This document shows, piece by piece, positions 1-8,728 of a DNA stretch of 34,591 nucleotides. A model generated the notes under the pieces. The model was not told the origin of the DNA. It saw only the letters and a program-made list of their open reading frames with translations, and ran no database searches. Numbering within the stretch: the first letter of the stretch is position 1; each line of letters starts with the position of its first letter. The stretch comes from Hyphomicrobium sp. (lineage in GTDB: Bacteria > Pseudomonadota > Alphaproteobacteria > Rhizobiales > Hyphomicrobiaceae): contig JAUWCP010000002.1 of assembly GCA_030609245.1 (NCBI GenBank), positions 1 to 34,591 on the forward strand, given 5' to 3'. Both the position numbers and the translations under genes were made by a program.

Positions 1-1
1 G

Positions 2-85
2 ACGCTTTGCCGGTGCGGACATTCCAAGAATAAGCCAATTTGCGACGGCGCTCATCAAGCAGCAGGCTTTATGGCTTCAGATTAG
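2..85 (+). CDS. CDGSH iron-sulfur domain protein, C-terminal fragment (5' end outside window)
   Basis: Frame 2 reads TLCRCGHSKNKPICDGAHQAAGFMASD* with the CDGSH-type C-x-C...C-D-G-x-H motif, ending at TAG 83-85. It has no upstream Met in the window, so the ORF track omits it. Confidence 0.8.
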   Translation, partial: TLCRCGHSKNKPICDGAHQAAGFMASD

Positions 86-144
86 CGCCGGATCGATATT
101 CGCGGAGGCGAGAGCCAACGTCTTTGAAGACGCTGTATCTCGCC

Positions 145-801
145 CTAACGGCGGAATGTGAGCTTCTCTGCTTCAATCTTCGTTTGCCAACCTTTTCGAT
201 CGAGTTCGGGATCAACGTGCTCTTCTTGCGGCCAACCGAGGCAAAGGTAGGCGACGAGGTTCCAGGCCTTTGGAACTTCCAAAGCAACTGCGACACGCTC
301 GGGCTCCAGAATAGAGACCCATCCCACGCCTAACCCGTGTGCCCGTGCGGCAAGCCAAAGTGTCTGGATAGCGGCTACGACCGAATAACGCAGGGACTCG
401 GGCATGGTTTGACGACCCAGGCCGGAGCCAGCGTCAGTTGATTCATCGGCGAAGATCGCCAGATGCACAGGTGCGGCCTCGAGCCCCTCAAGCTTGAGGC
501 GTGCATACGTGCGGCGGCGTTCTCCTGAATAGCCTTCGAGGGCGTCGGCGTTTGCGCGGGAAAAAGTCGCTTTGATCTCGTCGCGGCAACTGCGGCGCTC
601 AACAAGGACAAATCGCCAGGGCTGGCAATGCCCTACCGAGGGTGCGCTGGCCGCGAGTTCGATCAAAGACGAAATCAATTCGGGGTCGACGGGCTCGGTC
701 TTGAAGCGGCGGACGTCGCGCCTCCAAAGAATGAGCTCGCGCAACGAGGCCTGGAATGTTGCATCGAAGCAGGGCGGGTCTGGAGGTTGCCGGCTCGTCA
801 T
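145..801 (-). CDS. bluB: 5,6-dimethylbenzimidazole synthase (BluB)
   Basis: 218 aa nitroreductase-fold protein (LILWRRDVRRFKTEPVD..., SAPSVGHCQPWRFVLV, GWVSILEP) at the end of the cob gene run; ATGA overlap with cobB. Confidence 0.93.
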   Translation of the reverse strand: MTSRQPPDPPCFDATFQASLRELILWRRDVRRFKTEPVDPELISSLIELAASAPSVGHCQPWRFVLVERRSCRDEIKATFSRANADALEGYSGERRRTYARLKLEGLEAAPVHLAIFADESTDAGSGLGRQTMPESLRYSVVAAIQTLWLAARAHGLGVGWVSILEPERVAVALEVPKAWNLVAYLCLGWPQEEHVDPELDRKGWQTKIEAEKLTFRR

Positions 802-2153
802 TCGTCCCCCCGATCAATCAAATGGAAGAATGTGCCAGTAACTGAGCCGCGCTGTGAGCCGCGTTCAGCCACCGTCCCCCCCGTCGCATCCCTAACGTCC
901 GCCAATGGCTGGTCGGGATTGCTCGTCACGGTGGCATAGTGGAACTCATGCCCGAACAGCTCAGCGTCAGGTTTGGCAATGGCCATCTGAGCGTGAAAAC
1001 GCACCCTCCGATAGCCCAGATGCAGCTTTCGGTTTGCAAATGTTGATTCGAGACCCAGCAGTCCGACCATTTCGTGCCGGTCACTATTTGCATCTTGCAG
1101 CCCGGCACCAAGAACCATGTACCCACCGCATTCGCCGTGAATAGGAATGCCTCGCGCGGCTGCGGCGTGTAGGGCGGTCTTGAAGCGGTCAGCTTGGGCA
1201 ATCTCTGCGGCATGCAGCTCAGGATATCCGCCAGGGAGCCAGATTGCGTCGGCGTCCGAGGCGGGTTTCTCATTAGCCAACGGCGAGAATGGAATGATTT
1301 CTGCGCCGGCCGCGCGCCATCCTTCGAGAAGGTGGGGATAGATGAAGGAGAAGGCGCGATCTTGTGCGAGTGCGATTCTTTGTCCGGGCGGTTGAAGCAT
1401 CTTCACGACATCGGATCGGCGCTGCTCGGCTTTTGCGGGGTTGATCGCAAGCGAACTCGCCGCCGCGGCCAGCTCATTGATCTGGATGGCATCACAAACC
1501 GCATCGGCGATCCTATTGAGCCGATTGTCGAGGTCAATTGTCTCGTCGGCCTGCACAAGACCCAAATGGCGCTCTGGGAGAGCAAGGCCATCGTTGCGAT
1601 ACATTGCACCAAAAAGGGGAAGGTCGAGACGACGAATGGCACTGCCAACGATTTGCTCGTGCCGCACACTGGATATGCCATTCAAGATGACGCCGGCGAT
1701 TTGGACGTCGTCACGATAAACGTTGCACCCCAGTGCGACGGCCGCCGCCGTTTCCGCCTGAGCCCAGACGTCAAGGACGAGCAAAACCGGCCATCCGGTG
1801 AGTGCAGCGAGGTCCGCCGTAGAGCCTCTCCCGCATTGGCCCGTTACCGGGGCGCCATCGAAGAGGCCCATCACGCCTTCGACAATGCACAAGTCAGCGT
1901 TTGCGGCAGCCGTTTGCACGAGAGCAGCGATGAGCTCTGACCTCATGGCCCAGGTATCGAGGTTGATGCTGGTCCGGCCGGCGGCAGCTGAGTGGAACGC
2001 CGGGTCAATGTAATCGGGCCCGCACTTGAATGGTTGCACAGCGAGGCCTTGGCGGCGCAGCGCCCGCATGAGACCGAGCGCGATCGTCGTCTTCCCAGCC
2101 CCGGAGCGAGGTGCAGCAATTATCAGGCCGCGAGGGCTAGCATTCGCCATCAC
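798..2153 (-). CDS. cobB: cobyrinate a,c-diamide synthase
   Basis: 451 aa; N-terminal P-loop (GLIIAAPRSGAGKTTIALGLMRAL) and glutamine amidotransferase domain (GIPIHGECGGYMVLG). Confidence 0.95.
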   Translation of the reverse strand: MMANASPRGLIIAAPRSGAGKTTIALGLMRALRRQGLAVQPFKCGPDYIDPAFHSAAAGRTSINLDTWAMRSELIAALVQTAAANADLCIVEGVMGLFDGAPVTGQCGRGSTADLAALTGWPVLLVLDVWAQAETAAAVALGCNVYRDDVQIAGVILNGISSVRHEQIVGSAIRRLDLPLFGAMYRNDGLALPERHLGLVQADETIDLDNRLNRIADAVCDAIQINELAAAASSLAINPAKAEQRRSDVVKMLQPPGQRIALAQDRAFSFIYPHLLEGWRAAGAEIIPFSPLANEKPASDADAIWLPGGYPELHAAEIAQADRFKTALHAAAARGIPIHGECGGYMVLGAGLQDANSDRHEMVGLLGLESTFANRKLHLGYRRVRFHAQMAIAKPDAELFGHEFHYATVTSNPDQPLADVRDATGGTVAERGSQRGSVTGTFFHLIDRGDE

Positions 2154-2162
2154 GCATCCTGT

Positions 2163-2927
2163 TCATGCGGGTCTCCCGCGGAAGCGACGCTGATAGCCGG
2201 CATCATAAAGCGCGCTGTCGCGGAAATCGTCAGATGCGAGTGCGGGACCAACGAAAATGAGCGCGGTGCGCTCAATGTCGCCCTGTTCCGCCAGGCGCTG
2301 CACAATAGTGCCTAGAGTGGCTCGGATGATGCGTTCGTCGGGCCAACTCGCGCGATAGACCACGGCTGCCGCACATTCGTTTCCGTAATAGGGTGCGACT
2401 TGCTCGACGACCCGCGCCAAAGACTGGATTGAAAGGTGAATCGCAAGCGTCGCACCTGTAGCGGCAAATGCCGTGAGCGTCTCCTTTTCTGGCATGGCGG
2501 AAGCGCGGCCAGGGGTGCGCGTAAGTACGACGGATTGCGCGACCTCGGGAAGCGTCAACTCGCAGCGCAGAGCAGAAGCCGCAGCGGCAAATGATGGAAC
2601 GCCGGGTGTGATCGTATAGGCAATCTTGAGCGCGTCCAGACGCCGGAGTTGCTCGCCTAGCGCGCTCCAGATCGACAGATCGCCGGAATGGAGTCGTGCA
2701 ACGTCCTCTCCGGCTGCGGTCGCGCGGACAAACTCGCCCACGATCTCGTCAAGCGACATCGGAGCCGTATTCACGACGCGGGCACCTTTGGGGCAGTGTG
2801 CCAGTAAGGATTCCGAGACTATGGAACCCGCATAGAGACACACGCCACAGCGAGCGATCAGGTCGCGTCCGCGGACGGTGATGAGGTCGGGGGCACCCGG
2901 TCCAGCGCCAATGAAATGAACGGTCAT
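2163..2927 (-). CDS. cobM: precorrin-4 C11-methyltransferase
   Basis: 254 aa; tetrapyrrole methylase motifs [27 protein letters not shown]..., [23 protein letters not shown]. Confidence 0.94.
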   Translation of the reverse strand: MTVHFIGAGPGAPDLITVRGRDLIARCGVCLYAGSIVSESLLAHCPKGARVVNTAPMSLDEIVGEFVRATAAGEDVARLHSGDLSIWSALGEQLRRLDALKIAYTITPGVPSFAAAASALRCELTLPEVAQSVVLTRTPGRASAMPEKETLTAFAATGATLAIHLSIQSLARVVEQVAPYYGNECAAAVVYRASWPDERIIRATLGTIVQRLAEQGDIERTALIFVGPALASDDFRDSALYDAGYQRRFRGRPA

Positions 2928-3307
2928 CGACCTTCTCCGACGGCGATAGCACAGGTGACGGTCTTCGTTGCTACGCGAGGAGCAAGCAGTCGAGCAGAAC
3001 GTCCTGCCGCCGCTAGTGCAGCAGTCTCTGCGACGGAGGGCACTCCCTTGATTGCGACCACTCGCGGAGACGACGTCATTGCGTGGCCTGCAACGAGATT
3101 CATTTCGCTGTGGCTGACGAAGACGAGCGGCACAGCCATGGTTTCTGCGGTCGCAATGATACCTTCTTCAGAGCTCTTCGCGAATTCCGTTGCGAGAGCA
3201 TCGATCTGCGAGCAGCTAACGCTGCAGCGCTCAAGAGCAGTCGCGATCGCCTCGCCTACGGCATCTGGGGTGACGCCTTTTCGACATCCTATCCCGGCAA
3301 CCATCAT
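2924..3307 (-). CDS. cobE: cobalamin biosynthesis protein CobE (CbiG C-terminal-like)
   Basis: 127 aa; [25 protein letters not shown]..., [15 protein letters not shown]; overlaps cobM and cobL starts/stops by 4 bp. Confidence 0.88.
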   Translation of the reverse strand: MMVAGIGCRKGVTPDAVGEAIATALERCSVSCSQIDALATEFAKSSEEGIIATAETMAVPLVFVSHSEMNLVAGHAMTSSPRVVAIKGVPSVAETAALAAAGRSARLLAPRVATKTVTCAIAVGEGR

Positions 3308-4551
3308 GGTTTGGTAATCCGCCAGTGTGTAATGGGCATGGACGGTCGCCAGCCATGTAGAGCACCAACTCTGTCGGCACGTGATATATCAAGACGCATC
3401 AGTTCGCCGCCAAGACGCTGGAAGATCTCAAGAAGGATCGTTTCGCTCTCCAACGTAACCGCGTTGGCGACGAGGCGACCTCCCGAATTCAACGACCGCC
3501 ATGCAGCCTCCAGAACGCCGTCGGTCAACCCGCCGCCGACAAAAACGGCGTCAGGCGCAGGGAGACCTTGAAGAGCATCTGGCGCACGTCCGGTGACAAT
3601 TTCCAAGTCCGGAGCGCCGAGAGCAGCAGCATTGCGCGTGGCTCTTTCCGCCCGGTCGGCTCGCTCTTCGATGCCGATTGCGCGCAGACTGGGATGGCAG
3701 AGTATCCATTCTATGGCGATCGAACCCGCACCGAGTCCGATGTCCCACAGCAATTCTCCTTGTCGCGGCGCCAGGGAGGAGAGCACCATGGCCCGTACTT
3801 CACGTTTCGTCAGTTGGCCATCGTTCTCAAAGAGTGAGTCATCGAGCCCGCAGGCCAAGTGAGCAATGCGGCTTCCTGCTTCCGCGACGACTTCAACGGC
3901 AATTGTGTTCAGAGCACCAACATCCGAGAGATTGAATTCTTTCGCCAGCGTCTCGCGAACGCGCTCGCGCGGACCGCCCATCGATTCCAGGACGACAAGC
4001 CGGCTAGCGCCAAGACCACGCTCGGCAAGCAGGGTCGCAAGTTTATGCGGTGTCTCACCGTCCCAGGAGAGGGCTAGGATGCGGGCGCCGGGCTGCAGAT
4101 AGCGAATGGTCGCTTCGAGTGCGCGGCCATGCAACGTGATGGTTGCGACATCCTGCAACGCCCAGCCCATACGGGCGGCGGCAAGAGAAAACGCGGAGGC
4201 ATTAGATATGGCTATGAACTCGTCGGCAGGAACAAGAGTGGCTAGCTGCTTGCCGATACCGAAATGAAACGGATCGCCGCTGGCAAGGACGGTCACGGCC
4301 TTTCCACGCCTTGCTAGGATGTGCGGGAATGCGTCATGGATAGGGCTCGGCCATGCTAGGCGTTCCCCGCGAATCAACGGACCGGCAAGCTCTAGGTGGC
4401 GTGTGCCGCCGACAACCAGCTCCGCCCCCTCGATGAGGCGCTGGGAAATGGGCGATAGGCCGGCGATACCGTCTTCACCGATGCCAACGATGGACAGCCA
4501 CCGTTTCGGTGTGCTGTTTGTCGCTCGATCTGCCATTTCAGGGATGGTCAT
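3304..4551 (-). CDS. cobL: precorrin-6Y C5,15-methyltransferase (decarboxylating)
   Basis: Methylase domain (WLSIVGIGEDGIAGLSP, ASGDPFHFGIG) fused to a SAM-dependent CbiT-like domain (LAPRQGELLWDIGLGAGSIAIEWI). The ORF extends to 4632; ATG at 4551 (MTIPEMAD) or 4536 (MADRATN) is a more likely start. Confidence 0.93.
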   Translation of the reverse strand: MTIPEMADRATNSTPKRWLSIVGIGEDGIAGLSPISQRLIEGAELVVGGTRHLELAGPLIRGERLAWPSPIHDAFPHILARRGKAVTVLASGDPFHFGIGKQLATLVPADEFIAISNASAFSLAAARMGWALQDVATITLHGRALEATIRYLQPGARILALSWDGETPHKLATLLAERGLGASRLVVLESMGGPRERVRETLAKEFNLSDVGALNTIAVEVVAEAGSRIAHLACGLDDSLFENDGQLTKREVRAMVLSSLAPRQGELLWDIGLGAGSIAIEWILCHPSLRAIGIEERADRAERATRNAAALGAPDLEIVTGRAPDALQGLPAPDAVFVGGGLTDGVLEAAWRSLNSGGRLVANAVTLESETILLEIFQRLGGELMRLDISRADRVGALHGWRPSMPITHWRITKP

Positions 4552-5323
4552 GCGCGTTCTCATTCTCGGCGGCACGACGGAAGCGTCTGAACTCGCGCGG
4601 CTCCTTTCGCGCGACGAGCGATTCTCGCCCACATTGTCGCTCGCAGGCCGTACGGCTTTGCCCGTCTTGCCACCTGTGCCTCACCGGATCGGTGGATTTG
4701 GCGGAGTAGACGGCCTTGTCGATTGGCTCAAATGCGAACGCATCGAAGCGGTCGTCGACGCCACGCATCCGTTCGCCAGCCAGATCTCGCGAAACGCTAC
4801 AATCGCGTCTCGAATGCTTGGGCTCCCACTTATTTCGATCGTTCGGCCGTGCTGGGAGGCGGTGCGCGGTGATCGGTGGGTACGTGTCGACGGCATCGAC
4901 GCCGCTGTCGCCGCGCTCGATCCACAGCCGCGCCGTGTCTTTCTGACCGTCGGCCGGCTCGAACTCGCGGCCTTCCGGGCGGCACCGCAACATGCCTACG
5001 TGATCCGCGCGATCGACCCACCTGATGAGAATATCCTGCCACCGCAAACGCAGCTTCTCTTGGAACGCGGGCCATTCAAGGAGGAGGATGAATTCCGCCT
5101 CCTCCAAGATCGCGCGATCGATGTCCTCGTCACTAAAAACTCGGGCGGTCAGGCGACCTACGGAAAAATTACCGCCGCCCGGAGACTTAGCTTGCCAGTT
5201 GTTGTGATCGATCGGCCTCCCGAGCCATCCGGCGAACGGGTTCAAGACGCGCTCTGTGCACTCCAATGGCTTCAGCGTCATAGGTTGGCTCATCAGGACG
5301 TGCCATCTGAACGGGGCGTATAG
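4550..5323 (+). CDS. cobK: precorrin-6A reductase
   Basis: MRVLILGGTTEASELARLL..., VVDATHPFASQISRNA, VLVTKNSGGQATYGKITAARRLSLPVVVIDRP. The ORF track starts at 4319, but homology-like sequence begins at ATG 4544/4550. Confidence 0.94.
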   Translation: MRVLILGGTTEASELARLLSRDERFSPTLSLAGRTALPVLPPVPHRIGGFGGVDGLVDWLKCERIEAVVDATHPFASQISRNATIASRMLGLPLISIVRPCWEAVRGDRWVRVDGIDAAVAALDPQPRRVFLTVGRLELAAFRAAPQHAYVIRAIDPPDENILPPQTQLLLERGPFKEEDEFRLLQDRAIDVLVTKNSGGQATYGKITAARRLSLPVVVIDRPPEPSGERVQDALCALQWLQRHRLAHQDVPSERGV

Positions 5324-6054
5324 ACCCAAGGTGCGGCCCCATCACGTACGATGAGGCGCGTCTTGCTCGATCCGATGACGACCAGTGTGCGCATGTCGGC
5401 TACGGACTGATCGGCGCGATCCAATGTCGTAACGGTAAGCTTCATGTCTGGTGTGCCCGCAGCCTGAACGAACAGAACGACGGTCTCAGGCGCCTTCCAT
5501 TGCCGCAAGAATGCAAGTGCGCGGGGCAATTGTTCTGGCCGAGCACGCGAGGCTGGATTGTAGAAAGAAATGACGAAGTCAGCCTTCGCGGCCGCCTCCA
5601 GGCGTTGCTCGATTGTGGCCCATGACTTTAGATTATCGGAAAGCGAGATTGCACAGAAGTCTCCGCCCAACGGTGCGCCGGCATGGGCCGCCGCGGCCAG
5701 CATTGCTGTTATGCCCGGCTGGACGTGAATATCGAGCTTGCGCCAGCGCGCATCACCTGTCTCGATTGCTTCGAATACGGCGGCGGCCATGGCGAACACA
5801 CCGGGATCACCGCTGGAAACGAGCGCCACCTTTCGCCCTTCCGCTGCGAGCCTCAGTGCATGGCGCGCGCGATCAATCTCGACGCGGTTGCCGGACGCGT
5901 GCCGGCGTTGTCCGGGCTTTGTTTCCGGCACGCGCTCAAGATAGGTCGCATAACCGACAAGATCGGTCGCCTCGCTGAGCGCCAGAGAGACAGCCGGTGT
6001 CATCAGCTCGGCCGCTCCGGGTCCCAATCCCACGACAGTCAGGGAGCCGGTCAT
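5293..6054 (-). CDS. cobJ: precorrin-3B C17-methyltransferase
   Basis: MTGSLTVVGLGPGAAELMTPAVSLALSEATDLVGYATYLERV..., SSGDPGVFAMAAAVFEA. Start set at MTGS (4 bp overlap with cobI); the track ORF extends to 6123. Confidence 0.94.
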   Translation of the reverse strand: MTGSLTVVGLGPGAAELMTPAVSLALSEATDLVGYATYLERVPETKPGQRRHASGNRVEIDRARHALRLAAEGRKVALVSSGDPGVFAMAAAVFEAIETGDARWRKLDIHVQPGITAMLAAAAHAGAPLGGDFCAISLSDNLKSWATIEQRLEAAAKADFVISFYNPASRARPEQLPRALAFLRQWKAPETVVLFVQAAGTPDMKLTVTTLDRADQSVADMRTLVVIGSSKTRLIVRDGAAPWVYTPRSDGTS

Positions 6055-6809
6055 ATCCGCCTCCCCTGGCCGGGGATCAGAACCATAGCGAAATAGGGAC
6101 CGGTACTCTCGATGCAATCGCAAAGCGGCGTGATGCGCTCATCCGCCATTGTGCCGCGTTCCACATAGATCGCGCGCGGGAGCAAGCCTGCCGCTTCGAC
6201 CGCGCGGCGGACCTTGGCGAGGTTGCGTCCGACTTTCATGATCACTGCTGCATCCGAGCGGCTGAGACGATCGATGAGAACCGCTTCGTCTATAGTGCCG
6301 GGGAGAACGGTGAGCACGTCGTCCCCCCATGTGATGGGGGAGTTGGCGCGCGTCCAGCAACCCGACATGCCAGTGACGCCTGGGACGACCTCGACGGGAA
6401 CGGTATCCTCGAGGCGTCGCCACATATGCATGAACGAGCCGTAGAAGAAGGGATCGCCTTCGGCGAGAAGTCCGACCGAGTGACCACGCGCGAGCTCGCC
6501 GGCGAGCGTATCGGCTGTATTCCGGTAGAAATTACCGATCTGCTTGCGGTATTCGGGATGCCCCGCTGAAATTTCGTCCGTTACGGGATACTCGAACTTC
6601 AACTCGCGGCGGCCGGCTTCCAGCAAAGGGGCCACGATCCGGCGCGCGTTGCCCTCGCGTCCCTGCTTTGCGAAGTAGGCCAGCACATCGACGGACCGCA
6701 CCAAGCCAACGGCGCGCAGCGTCATGTAACGAACGTCTCCCGGCCCTACGCCGATCCCATATAGGGTTCCGTCCTTGGCCGTGCCGGCGATGTCATCGAG
6801 CGCTGTCAT
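6051..6809 (-). CDS. cobI: precorrin-2 C20-methyltransferase
   Basis: 252 aa; LYGIGVGPGDVRYMTLRAVGLVRSVDVLAYFAKQGREGNARRI, EGDPFFYGSFMHMW, EVVPGVTGMSG. Confidence 0.95.
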   Translation of the reverse strand: MTALDDIAGTAKDGTLYGIGVGPGDVRYMTLRAVGLVRSVDVLAYFAKQGREGNARRIVAPLLEAGRRELKFEYPVTDEISAGHPEYRKQIGNFYRNTADTLAGELARGHSVGLLAEGDPFFYGSFMHMWRRLEDTVPVEVVPGVTGMSGCWTRANSPITWGDDVLTVLPGTIDEAVLIDRLSRSDAAVIMKVGRNLAKVRRAVEAAGLLPRAIYVERGTMADERITPLCDCIESTGPYFAMVLIPGQGRRI

Positions 6810-7438
6810 TCGGCCTCGCTCGCTAGGGCATTGACCGCGGCGACGGCCATCGCGCTTCCACCTTTGCGCCCTCTTACAATGAGGAAGGGAAGCCGGGCGT
6901 CGTTGGCCAGCGCATCTTTCGACTCCGTGGCACCGACGAAGCCGACAGGCACACCTATGACGGCGGCGGGCGTCGGTGCGCCTTGATCGATCATCTCAAG
7001 CAAGCGGAAGAGGGCGGTCGGTGCGTTGCCGATGGCGACGAGCGAGCCCTGCAAATAAGGTCGCCACAGCTCCATGGCGGCGGCGGAACGCGTCGTTCCC
7101 ATGCTGTGCGCCAACTCGGGCACAGTCGCATCGCCCAGCGTGCAAATTGCGTCGTTGCGTGCCGGGAGCCGGGCACGCGTAATTCCGTGAGCTACCATCT
7201 GAGTGTCGCAAAGTATGGGGGCGCCAGAGACGAGAGCGGCGCGGGCCTTCTCGGTGAAGTTTTCTGACATCACGATGTCATGGGCTATCTCCACCATCCC
7301 GGAGGCATGGATAATACGAACGGCTACTTTTTCTGCGTGTCCGCTAAAGCGTGCCAGGTCTGCTTCAGCGCGGATAATGGCGAACGAGTTTCGGTAGATT
7401 TCGTTCCCATCACGGATGTAGGAGCGCCGCTCGGACAT
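6806..7438 (-). CDS. cobH: precorrin-8X methylmutase
   Basis: 210 aa; YIRDGNEIYRNSFAIIRAEADLARF, RIIHASGMVEIAHDI, GVPVGFVGATESKDAL, RGRKGGSAMAVAAVNAL. Confidence 0.96.
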   Translation of the reverse strand: MSERRSYIRDGNEIYRNSFAIIRAEADLARFSGHAEKVAVRIIHASGMVEIAHDIVMSENFTEKARAALVSGAPILCDTQMVAHGITRARLPARNDAICTLGDATVPELAHSMGTTRSAAAMELWRPYLQGSLVAIGNAPTALFRLLEMIDQGAPTPAAVIGVPVGFVGATESKDALANDARLPFLIVRGRKGGSAMAVAAVNALASEAE

Positions 7439-7450
7439 GACTTTCGTTTC

Positions 7451-8728
7451 CTAAGACGTTCGAATTAGTGGCGGCAGCTGAGTAATATGCGCCGGCGCCA
7501 CGAAGTCACGCGGCTCCGCCCGCGCTGTATCATGGTGGATTATTCCAAAGCGATCACCGGCGCCAACGAGAACCAAGTCCGCGGGTTTGGAGCGTGCGCA
7601 GCCTTTCGCGCACCCTGAGATGTGGACACACCGGCAGCCCAGCTCGTTGAGGAGCGGCGCCAGGCGGCGAGCGGCTGCCCTCGTATCAAGCGTCGTTGAG
7701 CGACACGCGGGAGCGCCGGGGCAGGCGTCGATAGCAAGGAGAGGATCAGCCGTATCGATGATAAGCGAATGCGCCTGGGCCGCAGCAAGAAGCGTTTTGG
7801 CGGTCTGCTCATCGGAGACGGTGGCGTAAAAGCAGCGCCACGGAGAAAGACGGAATTGCCTCACGCCGAGCTTGATCGAAAGCGCTGCGAGTGTGCGCAG
7901 CGTCTCAGCTTCAATGCGCCCGAAAGGTGCGGCGATGCCGGCCGCGAAAACAGAGCCATTGTAGTCCAGCGTGCCAAGCCTTGGGCGCGTCTCCCCACCG
8001 AGCGGGATTTGTTCGATGAGCGCAAGTTGTGTTGCGACGGCCGCGTGTATCTGAAGTCGTGCGGTTTCGGGAAGATCGCGCATCCGCGATCGCACGTCCG
8101 AACCGCGTACGTCCAGGAAGGCATGCCCGACACAAACGGCTGCGTCTGCCGCTGTTTGGAGGTCAGCGGCGCCGAGCCAAGTTGTCCCCTCCGGCCCATC
8201 GATTCCGAGCGCGACCTTTGTTTCTTCGTCGACTCGAACGGCCTTGAGGCGAATGTCCGCCCGCTCGTTGTCCAACGAGAGAAGTCCTCTCCCATCGACA
8301 ATGAAACCAAACTTGCCCGGGAGCTGCCACAAGGTCTGATCTTCGACAAGATGGCGCTCAAGCTCCCTCGCGAGGCCGCGAACATCACAAATTTCAGTCG
8401 GGTCGACGCCGGCAAGCGGGTTCACCATGACGTTGCGAACGGCCTCGGCTTCCGAGCTGGGATCGAGCAACCCAAGCATCGAAAGGTCGGACCAAAGCCC
8501 GGCTAGCTTGTCCTGCGTCACGCCGCGGATTTGCACGTTGGCGCGCCGGGTCAGGTCGATTAACCCGTTGCCGAAGCGTTGCGCGATTCCCGCAATCGCG
8601 AGCAGATCATCGGCGGACAGCGTGCCTGCGTGCGCGCGCAGCCGGACAATCAGTCCATCCCCGCTCTCCATCGGCTTCAGCGCCCCTGGGCACCATCCAC
8701 GCACACTCTTGATATTTCTCTCAGTCAT
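7451..8728 (-). CDS. cobG: precorrin-3B synthase (oxygen-dependent CobG)
   Basis: Sulfite/nitrite reductase-like; VRGWCPGALKPMESGDGLIVRLR and Fe-S/siroheme-type cysteines CPGAPACRSTT...CAKGCARS. Start MTERNIKSV at 8728; the track ORF extends to 8806. Confidence 0.92.
   Translation of the reverse strand: MTERNIKSVRGWCPGALKPMESGDGLIVRLRAHAGTLSADDLLAIAGIAQRFGNGLIDLTRRANVQIRGVTQDKLAGLWSDLSMLGLLDPSSEAEAVRNVMVNPLAGVDPTEICDVRGLARELERHLVEDQTLWQLPGKFGFIVDGRGLLSLDNERADIRLKAVRVDEETKVALGIDGPEGTTWLGAADLQTAADAAVCVGHAFLDVRGSDVRSRMRDLPETARLQIHAAVATQLALIEQIPLGGETRPRLGTLDYNGSVFAAGIAAPFGRIEAETLRTLAALSIKLGVRQFRLSPWRCFYATVSDEQTAKTLLAAAQAHSLIIDTADPLLAIDACPGAPACRSTTLDTRAAARRLAPLLNELGCRCVHISGCAKGCARSKPADLVLVGAGDRFGIIHHDTARAEPRDFVAPAHITQLPPLIRTS

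Noticed and set aside
1194-1940. 248 aa plus-strand ORF antisense to cobB
   Set aside because: Lies wholly within a strongly supported cobB; no recognisable domain; long shadow ORFs are expected in GC-rich DNA.
4538-5329. 263 aa minus-strand ORF opposite cobK, which would make the minus-strand operon continuous
   Set aside because: The plus-strand reading is clearly CobK (LILGGTTEA, DATHPFA); the minus ORF has no recognisable motif.
7769-8506. 245 aa plus-strand ORF antisense to cobG
   Set aside because: Shadow ORF of cobG, with low-complexity Arg/Cys composition and no known motif.
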